Of a stretch of 64,000 bases of DNA, positions 1-13,336 are shown one piece after another. The notes beneath the pieces are model-generated. The model did no database searches. It was not told where the DNA came from and was given only the letters and a program-made list of their open reading frames with translations. Origin of the DNA: Arbacia lixula (taxonomy: Eukaryota > Echinodermata > Echinoidea > Arbacioida > Arbaciidae). Numbering within the stretch: position 1 is the first letter of the stretch; every line of letters starts with the position of its first letter. The stretch covers positions 7,628,240 to 7,692,239 of the forward strand of contig OZ022597.1 in NCBI GenBank assembly GCA_963669155.1. The letters run 5' to 3'. The translations under genes were made by a program, and so were the position numbers.

Positions 1-459
1 CAAAAAAAAAACAGCCCTCAAATTTGGGATTAAAAGCAACAGCTCTGCTTTATACGTGTACATAGTATCTAAACAAGTATACCGTTGAATGTACTGCTAA
101 TGAAAGACCAATATGATTGCTAAAGTTGTATAGTACAATTGATTTGAAGGGAGCATTATATGAAAGAAAACATCTATTCAACAGATGTAAAAAAAAGTTG
201 GGATTTCACAAGATAAGCCCACACAATTAATGATAAAGAGGACTTTAGCATCAAATACTTCAAATTTTCATTTTTTTTAAAAAACAAATATTGATCAATC
301 CATTTTTATTGACATCCCAAAAGGTCAAGAAGTTATGAAGTTGATTGGATGCTAGTACTGTTCGTGTAGACAAACAGACTTCATATTTATATGGATATTC
401 TGCATGTGCATGATCAAATTAAAAAAGTGTCATCTTATACAGGAGCAAGCATACACAAT

Positions 460-545
460 ACCAAAGTGGAAGCTGCAAGGTTTGAACCCCTATTCTCCAT
501 ATTTTGAGCCTGTGGGACAAACCACTATACCACTACACCAACAGA
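460..545 (-). mobile_element. tRNA-derived SINE remnant
   Basis: On the minus strand, a box A-like TGGTGTAGTGGTATAGTGG is followed about 30 nt later by box B-like GGTTCAAACC, the layout of an internal Pol III promoter. The acceptor and T stems do not pair well, so this is not a working tRNA gene. Confidence 0.4.
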
Positions 546-3194
546 GTTAACAACTAATAAACATACATGTAGATAAAATTCACACATATTTCATGAATAA
601 ACACCAAAATATACACAAAAAAAATCTAAATCTAAAATCACATCTAAAATCTGTTAAAGGACCAGCCCAGTGTTTTTTACTACAATCTCCACATTAATTT
701 TGTGTTAATCATATAAATATATCAAAGTACACAGTACATATAGTTTAAATTGTAATTATTATTATAAGTCATCAAAAAGGTATTACAAATGTTGAATAAT
801 CCACATAAACACAGAAAATTGAAAATATAAAATGATGACATAAATCCATAATTGGATATAGTGTTAGTATGATAACAACTGTACAATGACCAAAGCATCA
901 ATGAATACTGAATTACACTTTTAAAAGATTTGAATATATTTAAAGGAATGACATGAAAGGAAACATATGACCATAACAATAAAATTAAACAAGATAGAAG
1001 ATAGAAGAACCACACTCTATTTTCACAAAGTCATTACATACACTACACATGCATTTTCACGACAACACAAATGCACAACAATAACGAGAGACTTGAAAAT
1101 CACAATAATAATACCACAAATGGTACTCATGCCATGCAATCCCATTTTAATGTGATTGCTTGGCAAATATATCATTTTCTATTCCCACTTCAACCAAATA
1201 CAATATCAAGACTGCACTCCTATAAAACTGTTGATATAAATCTACATCTCATAAAGATTGAATATTTGTTATCTTCAAAAAAATAATATTTTCCATTTGG
1301 GACAAAACTTCTTCAAAAGTACTGTAAATGTTATAAAATGTTAAGGCATTTGCAAATGTAAGGCATTCTTTTTAATGAATCAAGAGTATACAATGCACTA
1401 TTAACACTTTCCTTTCAGAAAAATCCTTTAAATGACTACTACCCCTAAATTGTATAGTAGGCTACTCAACTTACAATGTAAGTACTAAAAATAAGTTAGG
1501 AAAAGAGAATAAAACACATTTCCAAATGTCAGTCAGTCACAACTTCTCATATTTGAGTCATTACATGTATAATGTTCTACATATTCCTTTCATCTGTTTC
1601 TAGTATCAATTTATCAATAAACATGAAATGATTCCACATGTATATATTGCATACCCTCCTGTGTCAACACTATCACACTGACACATGTGGTGCATTATAA
1701 ATATGAATGTACACTATTATTATCATCATAAAAATCATTAAAAGACACTTTAAAGTCATATAAAAAATAGCATGTGCTATAAAATGTGGAATGTGATATT
1801 TGGAATACATGATACATATTAAAGTACATGTAGTTCTAAAAGTGATATAAGTAGTACTTGTATGAAGTGCAGATATATCATCTATATAGTATTACAAGGC
1901 ACTGTATGCTGGTCACCTTCTGATAAGCTGACCATGCTTGCCTGGTGTTTCACATATATTTACCCATAGATCTCCTAGTACTGAATTAAGAACATGGAAC
2001 GCCTTGTAGAATGTTTTCACAGATAGCCAAGGTAACATTATGTGTAAAATGTAATTTTGGGAGTGGACATCCATTCTTTGTTTCCCTTGTAGTTAAACAT
2101 GTCTAGAAAGACCACTGCTTATAAAGACCACTGTTTATAAAGACCACCTGTCTTTACACACCACTTACATTGAAGCTATCCACAACGGTTTGCATACATT
2201 TGCATTGTCTCCAATATGGTGTTCTCTGTTCATCATAAATTTGACTGTCATACATAAAGATCATGTGACAGGAAAAATACACAAACATATATGCTACTAT
2301 GGTAGCTCCTCTAGTTTGAGTAAACCTTAAAAATTGCTAGACCGTTGATAGGCTAGGCACATAAAACAGGCATGCGCTCACTAACGCTATTACCCCATTA
2401 GTCAGTTCAATTGTGTTTAACACTGAAACTACAGTGACATGCACAAAATACTGCATGCTGTCAAGGTTAGGTGCCCATATTTGTTGGTGTTTCAAAATTT
2501 AATACCTAGGCCCCATATTCATGAAATCTTACTAGCCTTGTCAGTGACAGAAAATGCATGTAACTGAATGCACTTTATTCAACTCACTTCAATTCAATTC
2601 ATTTTATTGGTCCATGATACTACACATATAAACATATAGAAAATTAGCCCCCATTGTCTTATAATAAATTAATTACGATAACTTACTACTTATTAGGCTT
2701 ACATGTAAGTATAGTTTCATGAATATGAACCCAGGTCAACAGTGACCTACACATCTGTGAAAACACCTTACAACTTTAATAATTTAACTGTAAAAAAAAA
2801 AAAGTTTTGTTAACACAAGTTATATTTTCAGCAAAATAGTAAAACACGCTATTTCCATGTATTAGCATGTATCCATATATTGGCACAGTACTGTGTTTAA
2901 TTTGCATCAAACATTTTTGTAATTAAAACTCAAATTAAAGGTTTCATACCCTCCCCGAAATAGTATTTCAAGGCAATATGTAATACAAGTACTGAGAAAT
3001 TTGGCTGAATTTGACTTGTGAAATCGTAAGATACTGAACATGTACATCTGCAAGTACTGTTCTGAATACAAATAAAATATTACAGCTCATGTGTATTTCA
3101 TTCATGTTGAAAAGGATTGTAGCTGCATAATATCTCACAATAAACAATTACACACTGCACAATTTGCATGACAGAAAACAAATTACAAAATGAT

Positions 3195-3440
3195 GTTTCG
3201 TGCAAATTAGTAAATTTTGCTGCTTATTCTACACCATAGATAAACACAAAACTCACACTCATCAACATCATAAATTGATGTTGCTTGCAAATTATTACAT
3301 TTTGCTGCTTTCTTTACACCATAAATAAACACAAAAGTCACGCTAAGTAATATAAAAAAATTGATGTTTCTTGCAAATGAGTAAATTTTGCTGCTTACTT
3401 TAAACCATAAACAAACACAAAACTCACTCATCAATATCAA
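3195..3440. repeat. Short tandem repeat, three units of about 78 bp
   Basis: Three successive copies of a unit containing 'gcaaattagtaaattttgctgctt', then 'taaacacaaaactcac', then 'atcaacatcataaattgatgtt', at about 3200, 3285 and 3375, with moderate divergence. The 77-codon minus-strand frame here is repeat-encoded, not a gene. Confidence 0.6.
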
Positions 3441-3594
3441 AAATTGTAGCTTGTGAAATATGTTTTACTTTGAGGGCCAGATTTGATTTTTCGATCCTAA
3501 TTAACAACGCCTCAAAGATTGTATGCTTACATCTGTATACTGTATTCAAAAAGTTGCATTGCGGTTCATATTGTAAAGTGTTGACATGTTTGTA

Positions 3595-3650
3595 CAGAAT
3601 TCAGTAATGATATTTTGTTGTTAATAAAAACATCATATCATATCATACAT
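3595..3650 (+). mobile_element. Retroposon 3' tail
   Basis: TTGTTGTTAATAAAAACATC followed by repeats of CATAT: an AATAAA-bearing end with a short tandem tail, as in non-LTR retroposons and SINEs. The body is not recognisable. Confidence 0.35.
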
Positions 3651-3892
3651 CAAATATACTGTCAAGGAACACAAAAACAAAAAAACACACTTGTTCATGT
3701 CAAAAATTGTGTCCTGACGGGTATATTTACCCCCTCATACCTAGCTTGGCTTGGCTCCAATCCTGTCTGTTAAAGAGATGCCACCCTTCACATACCCACA
3801 AAAAGTATTCTGAGAGGACACAAACAATATTTTTCACTCCCCCCCCCCCAAAGCCCACGGCGGCATGTACTACATGTGCGAAATTGTCTCTG

Positions 3893-3955
3893 CACACACG
3901 CTGTATATATATGTTAGTGTTGTTATTAATAAATTCAAATTCAAATGCAAATGAG
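3893..3955 (+). mobile_element. Retroposon 3' tail
   Basis: GTTGTTATTAATAAATTC followed by AAATTC/AAATGC repeats, another AATAAA-plus-tandem-tail end. It is adjacent to a foldback half-element. Confidence 0.3.
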
Positions 3956-3959
3956 ATGT

Positions 3960-4032
3960 CAGTGGCTGTTTTCATGGTAGTTAAGATTGATGGTAAGTTA
4001 CAATGATTGAAAACCTACATGCAACATGGCCA
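3960..4032. mobile_element. Foldback MITE family A, right half
   Basis: The block GATGGTAAGTTACAATGATT then GAAAACCTACATGCAACATGGCC matches the right arm of the complete copies at 5044-5187 and 7335-7486. Confidence 0.55.
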
Positions 4033-4215
4033 AGTACTGTATCAAAAACAATTATTGTTCATTACTACCACACACGATGTGACTTGAAAGACTGGAGACC
4101 AAACATAGCGTTAACCAGCTTACGGCCGGGGTTTTGAGTTATCGTTGTTTCGTGAAACCCACCCGTGAGGTCCACTCCAACATCTACGCTCTTCTGGCAG
4201 GATGCGCCCAGCTAT

Positions 4216-7200
4216 CTATACCACCTCCGCGATGTTGTATGCCTGCTTATTGAACATCTTTGTGGTGGCGCCCTTCATTTTGTAGAATACGCTGGCCTGT
4301 CGGTCTGACACATTCTTGCGGCGTTGTTTCTTCTGTGACACAAAAAGGAATAACAACAAACTCAAATGAGAACATTCATTTCATAGACCTGTTGTAAGGA
4401 ATTGAAATGGTTTATCAACTCAAAGGGTGTAAACTCATTCTTGCAATGGTCTTCATTCTGCAATACAAAAATAAAATAACACACAAACAATATACATTCA
4501 TACAATAAACCAGTAGAAGATTAAATTGTGCATGCATTGGGCATGATATGTTCTTGCCTTTTGTGGCCAGGGCCATGATTCTTACACCTCAATGAAACAG
4601 ATCAGTCTAATGGACTATGTTAAAATAGACCCCTACACAATGTATGAGAGTATCATAGACTGATCATGTTGCAAATGAAGTTGTCCTAGAAAGCGAAAAG
4701 TCATCCTGAACGTTACTTCAAGCAATTGCACTAAGACAGATAAGTTTCCTAGGCCACAACCTTTGAAAGAATGCTCTTGAGAAAGACGCCCTCACTGGTG
4801 CTGTTCAGGGACGTAGGTCAAAAGGACAACAGAGACTGACTCTGATCTTTTGGCACGGAGATGTAACTGCCACAAAGCCTATCGATATCACATGCCACTG
4901 CCAGGCATAAGAGGAATTCTGACAAACTACTCCAATTGATTGATTGATACCATTTGAACTCCAGGGCATACACAGCAGCATTTAAGATGATGGGGCCATC
5001 GTCAGAGCAGAACCATTCTTCGTTCTCAAGTGTTTTCTGGGGCATAGCTTTTCAATTATTGTAACTTACCATTAATGGTAACTACCACAGCAACAGGTGC
5101 AAAAATAAGAGCTCATTGGCTATTGCCATGGTTGTTTCCATTGATGGTACGTTACAATAATTGAAAAGCTGAGTGCAACATGGCCCCGATCATGTGAAGA
5201 AATAGCCTCCTAATGAAATATCAAAGTCATTCTCTAAAATCCAGACATCAAAGGAGAACAGATAGTGATAAAGAAAACCACCAAAATGCACATAGATTTC
5301 ACCGGTGCCTCAAATGGAGGAAATGTACCGATTTATTTGTTTTGTATTCCTCTTTGAGACATTACCAGTATAATGGGCCAAGAATGAAGCAAAATATTAC
5401 ATTTTCTACAGATCCTTTGGCCCAAATTCACAAATTATTTTAGATTTAGACCACAGTTTGAGCAAATTTTGTCAAAGTCATTCTCTAAAATCCAGACATC
5501 AAATGAGAACAGAACTCATGGTGACAGCAGAACACTACTGCTGTTAAGTTGGGCATCTCATCTCTACTGCAAATTCTTTTCAAATGAGAATAATCCCTAC
5601 CTTCTTGCTGATTTTGGTTTCCTTCGTCAGCAGAGATGTGTAGTCTGATTCACTATCCCCATCGCTCAGAAGACGTCCATCACGTGAGAGCTCCAGCTAC
5701 GCATTAGAGAGAGAGATTTTAAAAATATGTCACACTTTTGTCATCAATCAATATTAATGAATCAATTACTTTGAAGAAGATGAAACACATACAATAAAGA
5801 CTGACCTTGTGCACTGCTCAAAGCTCCAGCTGCGCGTTTTTGAAAGATTTTTAGAAAGCGTTACACTTACAATTCTTGTCACCAATCAAACTTTATAAAA
5901 AGACCTTGTGCCCTGTCCAAAAAATCGTTTGAAGAATATCAAAAGAGTGTAGCACTTTAACAAGTTGTGTTAATAACCACTCTGTAATCCATCCATTACC
6001 TTGAAGAAGATGAAATGTAAATAACAATACATAAAGACCTTGCACACAGTCCAAATATTCTAAAAATGCATTCAACATATATAGCAACAACAACAAAAAC
6101 AATGACAGTGCCATTCAGAAGAACATACACTGTACAAGCACATGCACATGCAAAGTTAGCCCTCTCGGTACCAAAGATGCAAGAAATGTGTAATAAGTCA
6201 GTAGGCTTCTCCTGGCTTGGTACTGAGAGAGTAAGCTTCATGCAATCAAAATAAATTGCTAAATACATGCAAAGTACAGTGGTATATTTTAGTAAAAGAA
6301 AAATAGGGATGATACTATAAATGTGCAGATCATGCAAAACCTATGAATGAAACTTTAAAATGAACAATCATGTGCAAGCTCCTCTGTTGTACATATATCT
6401 TGTGTGCTGTATGATTCCATAAGTTGCCCTTTTTCTGGTTTTTGATGAAGGAATAGATGTTTTTCATAGAGATATGTGTGAAAAAGCATGTGTCTAATGT
6501 GGGTGAAGTGGTATATATCCTTTTGTGAAAATACATGTAGAATTTGTCAAATACTAATACACAACTTATAGCAGAGTATTTCACAAGTGACGACACAAAA
6601 TCAAGAATTTGAAAACTCATTTCTCTGTTATCCTTTGACAGATATTTGTCAAACCTTCACTAATTTGTCTCTTTCAATTTTAACTGAAAAAGATCAGGTT
6701 TCAATTTTTGCTGATGGGGGTCAAAATCATTGAGAATCTGAATAAACACAAGAAGAGGTCATCAGTTGTGCGTAAATTCGTGTGTAGCATACAAACAGCT
6801 TGGTGAAACACCCCCCTGATTGCTTTGTTTATAAGAGCTTGAGATCAACTTCACAGTGAGTGCAATTGTATTGTTTATAATGCAAGTTGTGAGTAATAAA
6901 TGAAATGAAAAGAAGAAGGAATTTTTAACTCAACAAATAAACTAAACACCAAACTAAACACGAACACACAAACAGAAGTACAGATGTCTGAGTTAGTTAC
7001 CTCCATATATGGGCCTGTGGTTAGTTCAAGCTGTCAAATCAAATGGAAGAGGTGTTAGAGTTTGTGTGGAGAAAAGAGAGTTAGACTGACCATGGATTAC
7101 AGAAAGTTTACTGGGCTAAATAGGACGTGGAATACCGGTAGTTCTGATTAAAGATGATTGGAACCTGCCATTAAGGAAGAACAGTCATCCCAGCCCCTGT

Positions 7201-7503
7201 TCTAATTTTATTTTAGGGTTTTAGATTACAACTAAATAATGCGATCTTAAAATCAAACAAGAATGGGCTCCACGACATGACCAAGGCATTAGGACATACA
7301 TGTATAGTATAGTATAGTACAACAATACACGAGGGCCATGTTGCATATATGTTTTCAACTACTGTAACTTACCATTGATGGTAACTGCCATAGCAACAGC
7401 AGTAAAGCTGACAGCCCATTGGCTACTACCAAGGTAGTTAGCATCAATGGTAAGTTACAACAATTGAAAATATATATGCAACAGTGTCTGTTCTACAAAT
7501 GAA

Positions 7504-7550
<47 letters not shown>

Positions 7551-10500
7551 AGAAGAAGAAGAAGAAGAAGAAGAAGGAAAAGAAGAAGAAGAAGAAGAAG
7601 AAGAAGAAGAAGAAGAAGAAGAACCTATAACCCTACTTCTAGGTGTTTACAAAAAAAATTGACACTTTTGAAAAATAATATAAAATACTGCTTATTAGCT
7701 GAAATTTTTGTATTATCTTCATGATATCATAATATAACCTTTCATGTTGTATTTGTTGGTGCTATTGTCTTGTCTCTCCTCATTGCAAGGACGATAGCAT
7801 TGTCATTCTAAGCACTATACTATTAAAGATTGTCCGTCCCTTTTGCAAGCTTAAAATTTGAAATCGTCTATAACGATCGTAAATTGAAGAAAGCGTGATT
7901 CAAGACCATTTCTAAGAATATAGCATGTTGAAGCTTTCTGTATATGTAAAAAAATTCAGCCGTTAAATTTCAAACCGACTTTTTTCGTACCATGAAAAAA
8001 GTATTAGTCTTTGTTACAGTATCTATGTGGTTATCATGCGTGTGTGAAATCCTAATCTTACAAGTAACTACCCAAACTTTGGAGATGATTCCTTCCATAG
8101 AACTTTTTTTTCATAATGCGTTTTATAATTTAATAAACAGATTAATCAATAAAGCAGATATTTCAACACAAACTGCTAAGAGCCTGAGGTAAAGACTATC
8201 AATCAGACGTTGTTTACGTGCATTATTTGAATTTTACACGACGTATCAGTTTCAAATTGTGAACATAGAGCTTGCTAACACTTCTCATTATTTTTTGCCA
8301 ATGTTTCGATGGTTTTGTGGTGATCTGAAAAAGGGACTGACTGTCTTTAAGCGCAATTTAAATGTGTATTATTATTATTATTATTATTATTATCATTATT
8401 ATGATTGTTAAGATTTAGTGTGAGTTTGATGAAGATCTTACCTGCTGGGCACGATTCAGCTCTGACTGGATGGGGGCCATATTAGCCAGGAATGTCTGGT
8501 AGATTCCCTCTTGCTCTTCCCCCTCCTCTGCTTTCCTAGAATCATCAAAAAAAAATACACCACAATAATGATAAGCTTTTATATATTGTAAAAACAGTAA
8601 AATTTCACAGGACAGCACACCTACATGTACAACACATTCATGGAATGTGATTTTCACACGCAAGAAATACTTGTCACTACAAAGAACAATCCACCCCACG
8701 CATTAAAATGATTAACAAAGCCCCGAACAAAGCATTATTATGAACATTTCACGCCACATAGAAAGCTGACGGCTGTGTAGCGCATCGCAGCATGCAACAC
8801 ATGCACAAGGTGAATGCCAGTACTAATACGTGTGGATCCCTGATAGAGTACTACTAATACCACTGTATTTCCTTTAACTACTTCATTTGTAAGTGTAATT
8901 ATTACATTGCTACAAATTCTATTACTGTACTACTAATATTAGAACTTCACCAAAGTAAATAAATACATACCAATGAACAGACCAATTTAGAAATATCAGT
9001 AGAAATGCAAATAAATATATCAAGGAATAAGTATGGAGGTTTTCATGGGGAGGTATACAAATATGACCAAATATATCAGAAGAAAGAGGAGGAGTTGAAG
9101 AAGGAGAAGAATAGGATTAAAAAACATAGAATGTAAGATTAAATCCATATTAAGTAAATGTGCACAATGTAAAAAAAAAAAGTTTACTCACGTGCATCGC
9201 TCGACCAACTTCTGTGTGACAATGGCATTGATCTGGGCCTGAGCGTATTGGCCATCTACTGCTAAACGGGCCGCTGACTGGGCCGCATGGGCACCTATCA
9301 CTCCTACATTGGCATCTGGGCATCAGAGGGGAGGAGGGAAGAAGTAGATCAGTGAGTTAAATTTTCTTTACCAGTTCTTTGGGATAGGGAGTAAATCATG
9401 AACTTTTAAACTTTTGGCCATGGAGTTTGTGTGATCTTTCTGTTGTGAAATGTAATGAATTGCTCAGTCATACAAAGGATTTATCATCATTGTACCAGGT
9501 CTGACAATATTTGGTCATCCCATTCCTGTTCCTGCTTCTATTTTCATAATTTGCATTGACCTTTAACTTTTAAATTTGTGTAGCCCACGTCAAACTAGAA
9601 AACTTGCGTCACCACACATACCATGAAACATGGAGAAAATCCTCTCTGAGAATTCACCTCACAACTGAAACCGACTGAAACAGAATTATATTGAACGGTA
9701 GAGCCATTGTTGACCTATTGCTCATGGTTAGAGTTTCTGGCTTTGTGAACCCTGGTCGAATTAAGATGTCAAAATTTGCCATGGAACTGCAGTAACCAAA
9801 GGGGTGTATATTAATTGTGTCCTATAATGTATTTGAAGTTTATTCATAGCCTGTTGTCCATTGCTCAAACAGCAGATTGTTTGAAAATCATGCTGCTTAG
9901 TACCTGAGTAGAATAAAGCCAGGGGGCATACAGTGTACATGTACAGTTGAGGCCAGAAGTTTACATACACCCAGGAAATTCAAAGAAAACTTGAAGCTTG
10001 CCAAACATCATAAAATTTACTGTTTCTTGTCAAATATTTGTGCGTTCATGACGCATTTGATATCAAACAAATGAGTAGGTCATGCCCCTTCATCATATTG
10101 CTTTGTCATCAGGAGCTGAAAAATATTTAGGTGTCCTTTTTTCCCAAAAAAATCTTCATGCTTTTGGCAAATCAAAATTAAAACTTGACAAAAACATTTC
10201 ATATTCGTACTAGTTACTTCTCAACACAAATATTTCAGATAACACTTTTTTTTTCAGTGGTGACTTATCATGATAGAAAATGTAATATAAATCATAGATT
10301 TGACATTTTCATATTTACATGAAACAATGTTTGAAAATATAATAACAAACATTTTGCATGAATATTACTTTTTTTTCTTCAAGGAAAATTCCACCTGAAC
10401 TATAATTTAATCCTGACGGGATTCCACTCATGTGAAAAAGATTAATACGCTCTTTCATTCGATACCATATTCGTCATGGTAGTATCTAAAGATATGGTAA

Positions 10501-13304
10501 ATTTTACAATGTTTGGCAAGCAAACAAATTCCACTGAATTCCAGGGGTGTATGTAAACTTTTGGCCTCAACTGTACATGCAGCCTCAGTAAAGAACTGTT
10601 AAAGAGCTTACTCTGCTCAGCAAACTTCCTGTCCTTTGTAATGGGTCTGTCCATGGTCAAGACCCGGAGATAATCCAGTCCATCTCGGCCCGTGTAGCGG
10701 ATCTGGACCTGGAACGGCAGTCTCTCCAGACCGTCAATCATGGTCTGGTTCACCGACTCGTAGATTGGCTCCTCTGTGACAACAGTGAAAGAGAAGACAG
10801 TTAAGACAGTTAAGTTTCACTATGGTACAACCTAAATTGCCTTTATCCAAGACCATAAAGCTTCACTATGGTCCAACTTAAATTGCCTTCATCCAAGACA
10901 GTCAAGCTTCACTACAGTACAACCTAAATTGCCGTCTAAGATATATGTAACGTTAAAGGGATAGTCCACTTTGAAATGAAGCTGGTTTTAAAAGAAGCAG
11001 AAAGATGTAAGAAACATACATGTTCATTTATGGTGAAAGGTTTGATGAAAATCCGTCAAAGGATCAGAAAATTGTGAACTTTTAACATTTTGATTTAGTG
11101 ATATTGCAGAACTTTTTTGAGGGATTTATTAACAAAACCAAGAATGAATAAACTCACCTTCCTCTCTCTGGACAATTGTTGTTCCACCCATGTTGTCATA
11201 TATAACTGAAGGAGAAAAGCAAGGAGGTGATTATTTTCAGAAGGATCATGCATGGCCTGAAATAAGATGCCATGCTACCTTCATACATATGTTACGCTGG
11301 GTCTTGTTTTCTTCCAGAAATCTGTAAACAAGACTACCTTCTTATAAAGACTAAATGTCTCGTCTCCCGTAAGTGTTTTTTTTTACAGGTTTCACTATAC
11401 CATCTTTCCTCCAGAGATCTGTTTATAAATACTATTTGCTTATAAAGACCTTATTTCTCATTTCCCTTGAGGTGTGTTTTAGATGATTTCAACCCTTTTT
11501 GTGCCAAACACAATGGGGCTCTATGAGATTTATGTGTCTGACTAATGAATACAAGGTGGTTCACGAACCACGAGTCTCACCTGCTTTCGCAATCGATAAA
11601 CAGTGCTAAGTTTTTTTTTTCAAATATCTTTTTCAAACCTTTTGACCCCTAGATGACCTTTGACCCCATCAGCCTCATAAAGAGACACATGTGGTAATAC
11701 CCAAGGATCATTTGTACCAAGTGTGATCACAATTGATGCAGAAATAAAGAAATGAGAGCAAGACAAACAAAAACTTTGAGAAAAATGATGCACATGGCCT
11801 CATATCATTTGACCTTTTGACCCCTAGATGACCTTTAACCCCATCATCCTCATAGAGACACATGTGGATTTACCCAAGGATAATTTGTACCAAGTGTGAT
11901 CACAATTGATACAGAAATAACGAAATGAGAGCAAGTTAAAGAAAAATTTTAACATTTTTGTAACAGGCCAACAGACTAACAGACCAACAGGAAAAGTGAT
12001 TTTGAGCCACCGAACTACGTTCAGGCGAGTCTCTTGTCCAAAAATCTGTATATAAAGACCACATGCTTAAAAAGACCATATTTGTTTGTCTCCCCTGGAT
12101 GGCCTTTAAAGACACGTTCCACTGTACCTTCTTTTCTCCGGACCCCAAACTCAAAGGTGGTCTCCGAGTCGGCCGTTACCAGGCCTACGAGGTGGGTTGA
12201 CTGGCTCTCAGGCTGCGCGCTGTCAGAGTCACGCAGGAAGCTAACGGGAATAAAAGATGGCCGTGAGGACGATAATGAGTATTTGAGCTGATTTGATTTA
12301 TTCATATTTTGCTTAATTTCCAATACATCGAATGAAAATACATGTGTCAATTAGTTCAAAGTGTGGATATTCAATAACATTAAAAGTATTCAAATATGAA
12401 CATGTACATATACCAGTAACCTCGTCAAGAGCAGCCAGTGAAATCTATTTGCATGATGTGACTTTGACTGTACTATTTTCTGAGACATAAAGACACAAAA
12501 ACACAAAGACATACAAGGAGGAGACAAGAAAATAAGAGAGGAGGAGAAAAAAAAGAGAGGAGAAAGAAGGAAACAATTCAAAAGAAAGGAAACCAGATGT
12601 ACTCACAGGCCTTTGTGCAGCACCATTTTAGCCGAGACATTTGTTGCCAGGACAGGGTCAGCAAGGATATCCGCAAACTCTTGGTTCAAATCGCTGGGCC
12701 TTACGATGCTCACCTGTGGACGAAAAGGCAAAGAATCCATAATGAATGAAACAAAGTGAAATTTGTCAAATGTTTCATTGATACACTGTGCCAGGAAAAT
12801 GACAGAACTTGTGTGCAGTATGGCAAATGAGCCATTTTCATAAGGTATTCATATCTTTCTCCCTATTTTTGTATAGTAATATGTTATGACATTCACCTGT
12901 ATCTAATTCAGTTTCAATTGGTGGAATGCACTTTAAATCTATTAGTTGTTGTAACTTGGACAAACCTCGGACAAGCTTTGGGGTTATACCATTAGGAAAT
13001 TATTGTTTGAAAGACATGTATACAAATTTGATACGTATTTGAATCCATACATTAAATCCCAAAGTTGTGGTTAATTGAATCATTTGATATTGCATTGAAT
13101 CCTGATTGATATGAGTTTATTCTAGCTACTTGGAGAACAAAGTGCTTCAGGAACCACGAGTCTCACCACAGCAAGTTAAACAAAATAAGAACATTTTTGT
13201 AACATTACCCATATTGACCCAAATGACAGGACAGTATGGAGGAGAGCCATATCAAAGAAATGAACGGTCTAACCCCACAAAGTGGGAAAAAGGATCTTAA
13301 ACGT

Positions 13305-13336
<32 letters not shown>

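Larger units (their letters stand above)
1..4215. other. Region downstream of the cpRas1-like gene; no gene recognised
   Basis: AT-rich DNA with only short chance reading frames. The right end probably includes the 3' UTR of the minus-strand gene, but no poly(A) signal could be chosen. It holds a tRNA-like SINE remnant (460-545), a 75-80 bp unit repeated about three times at 3195-3440 (motif 'ttttgctgctt' followed by 'aaacacaaaa'), two retroposon-type tails (3595-3650 and 3893-3955) and half of a foldback element (3960-4032). Confidence 0.6.

Noticed and set aside
460-545. Functional tRNA gene
   Set aside because: Acceptor and T stems do not pair and no plausible anticodon arm forms; kept only as a SINE remnant.
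5996-6337. 113-codon minus-strand frame
   Set aside because: No splice context, low-complexity hydrophobic composition and no recognisable family; lies in an intron with repeats.
7992-8192. 66-codon plus-strand frame beginning MKKVLVFVTVSMWLSCV
   Set aside because: It resembles a signal peptide, but it is antisense within an intron, AT-rich, has no similarity and ends by chance; not enough support.
9944-10573. Active Tc1 transposase gene
   Set aside because: Only 630 bp, with no frame holding a DDE domain; a non-autonomous deletion derivative.
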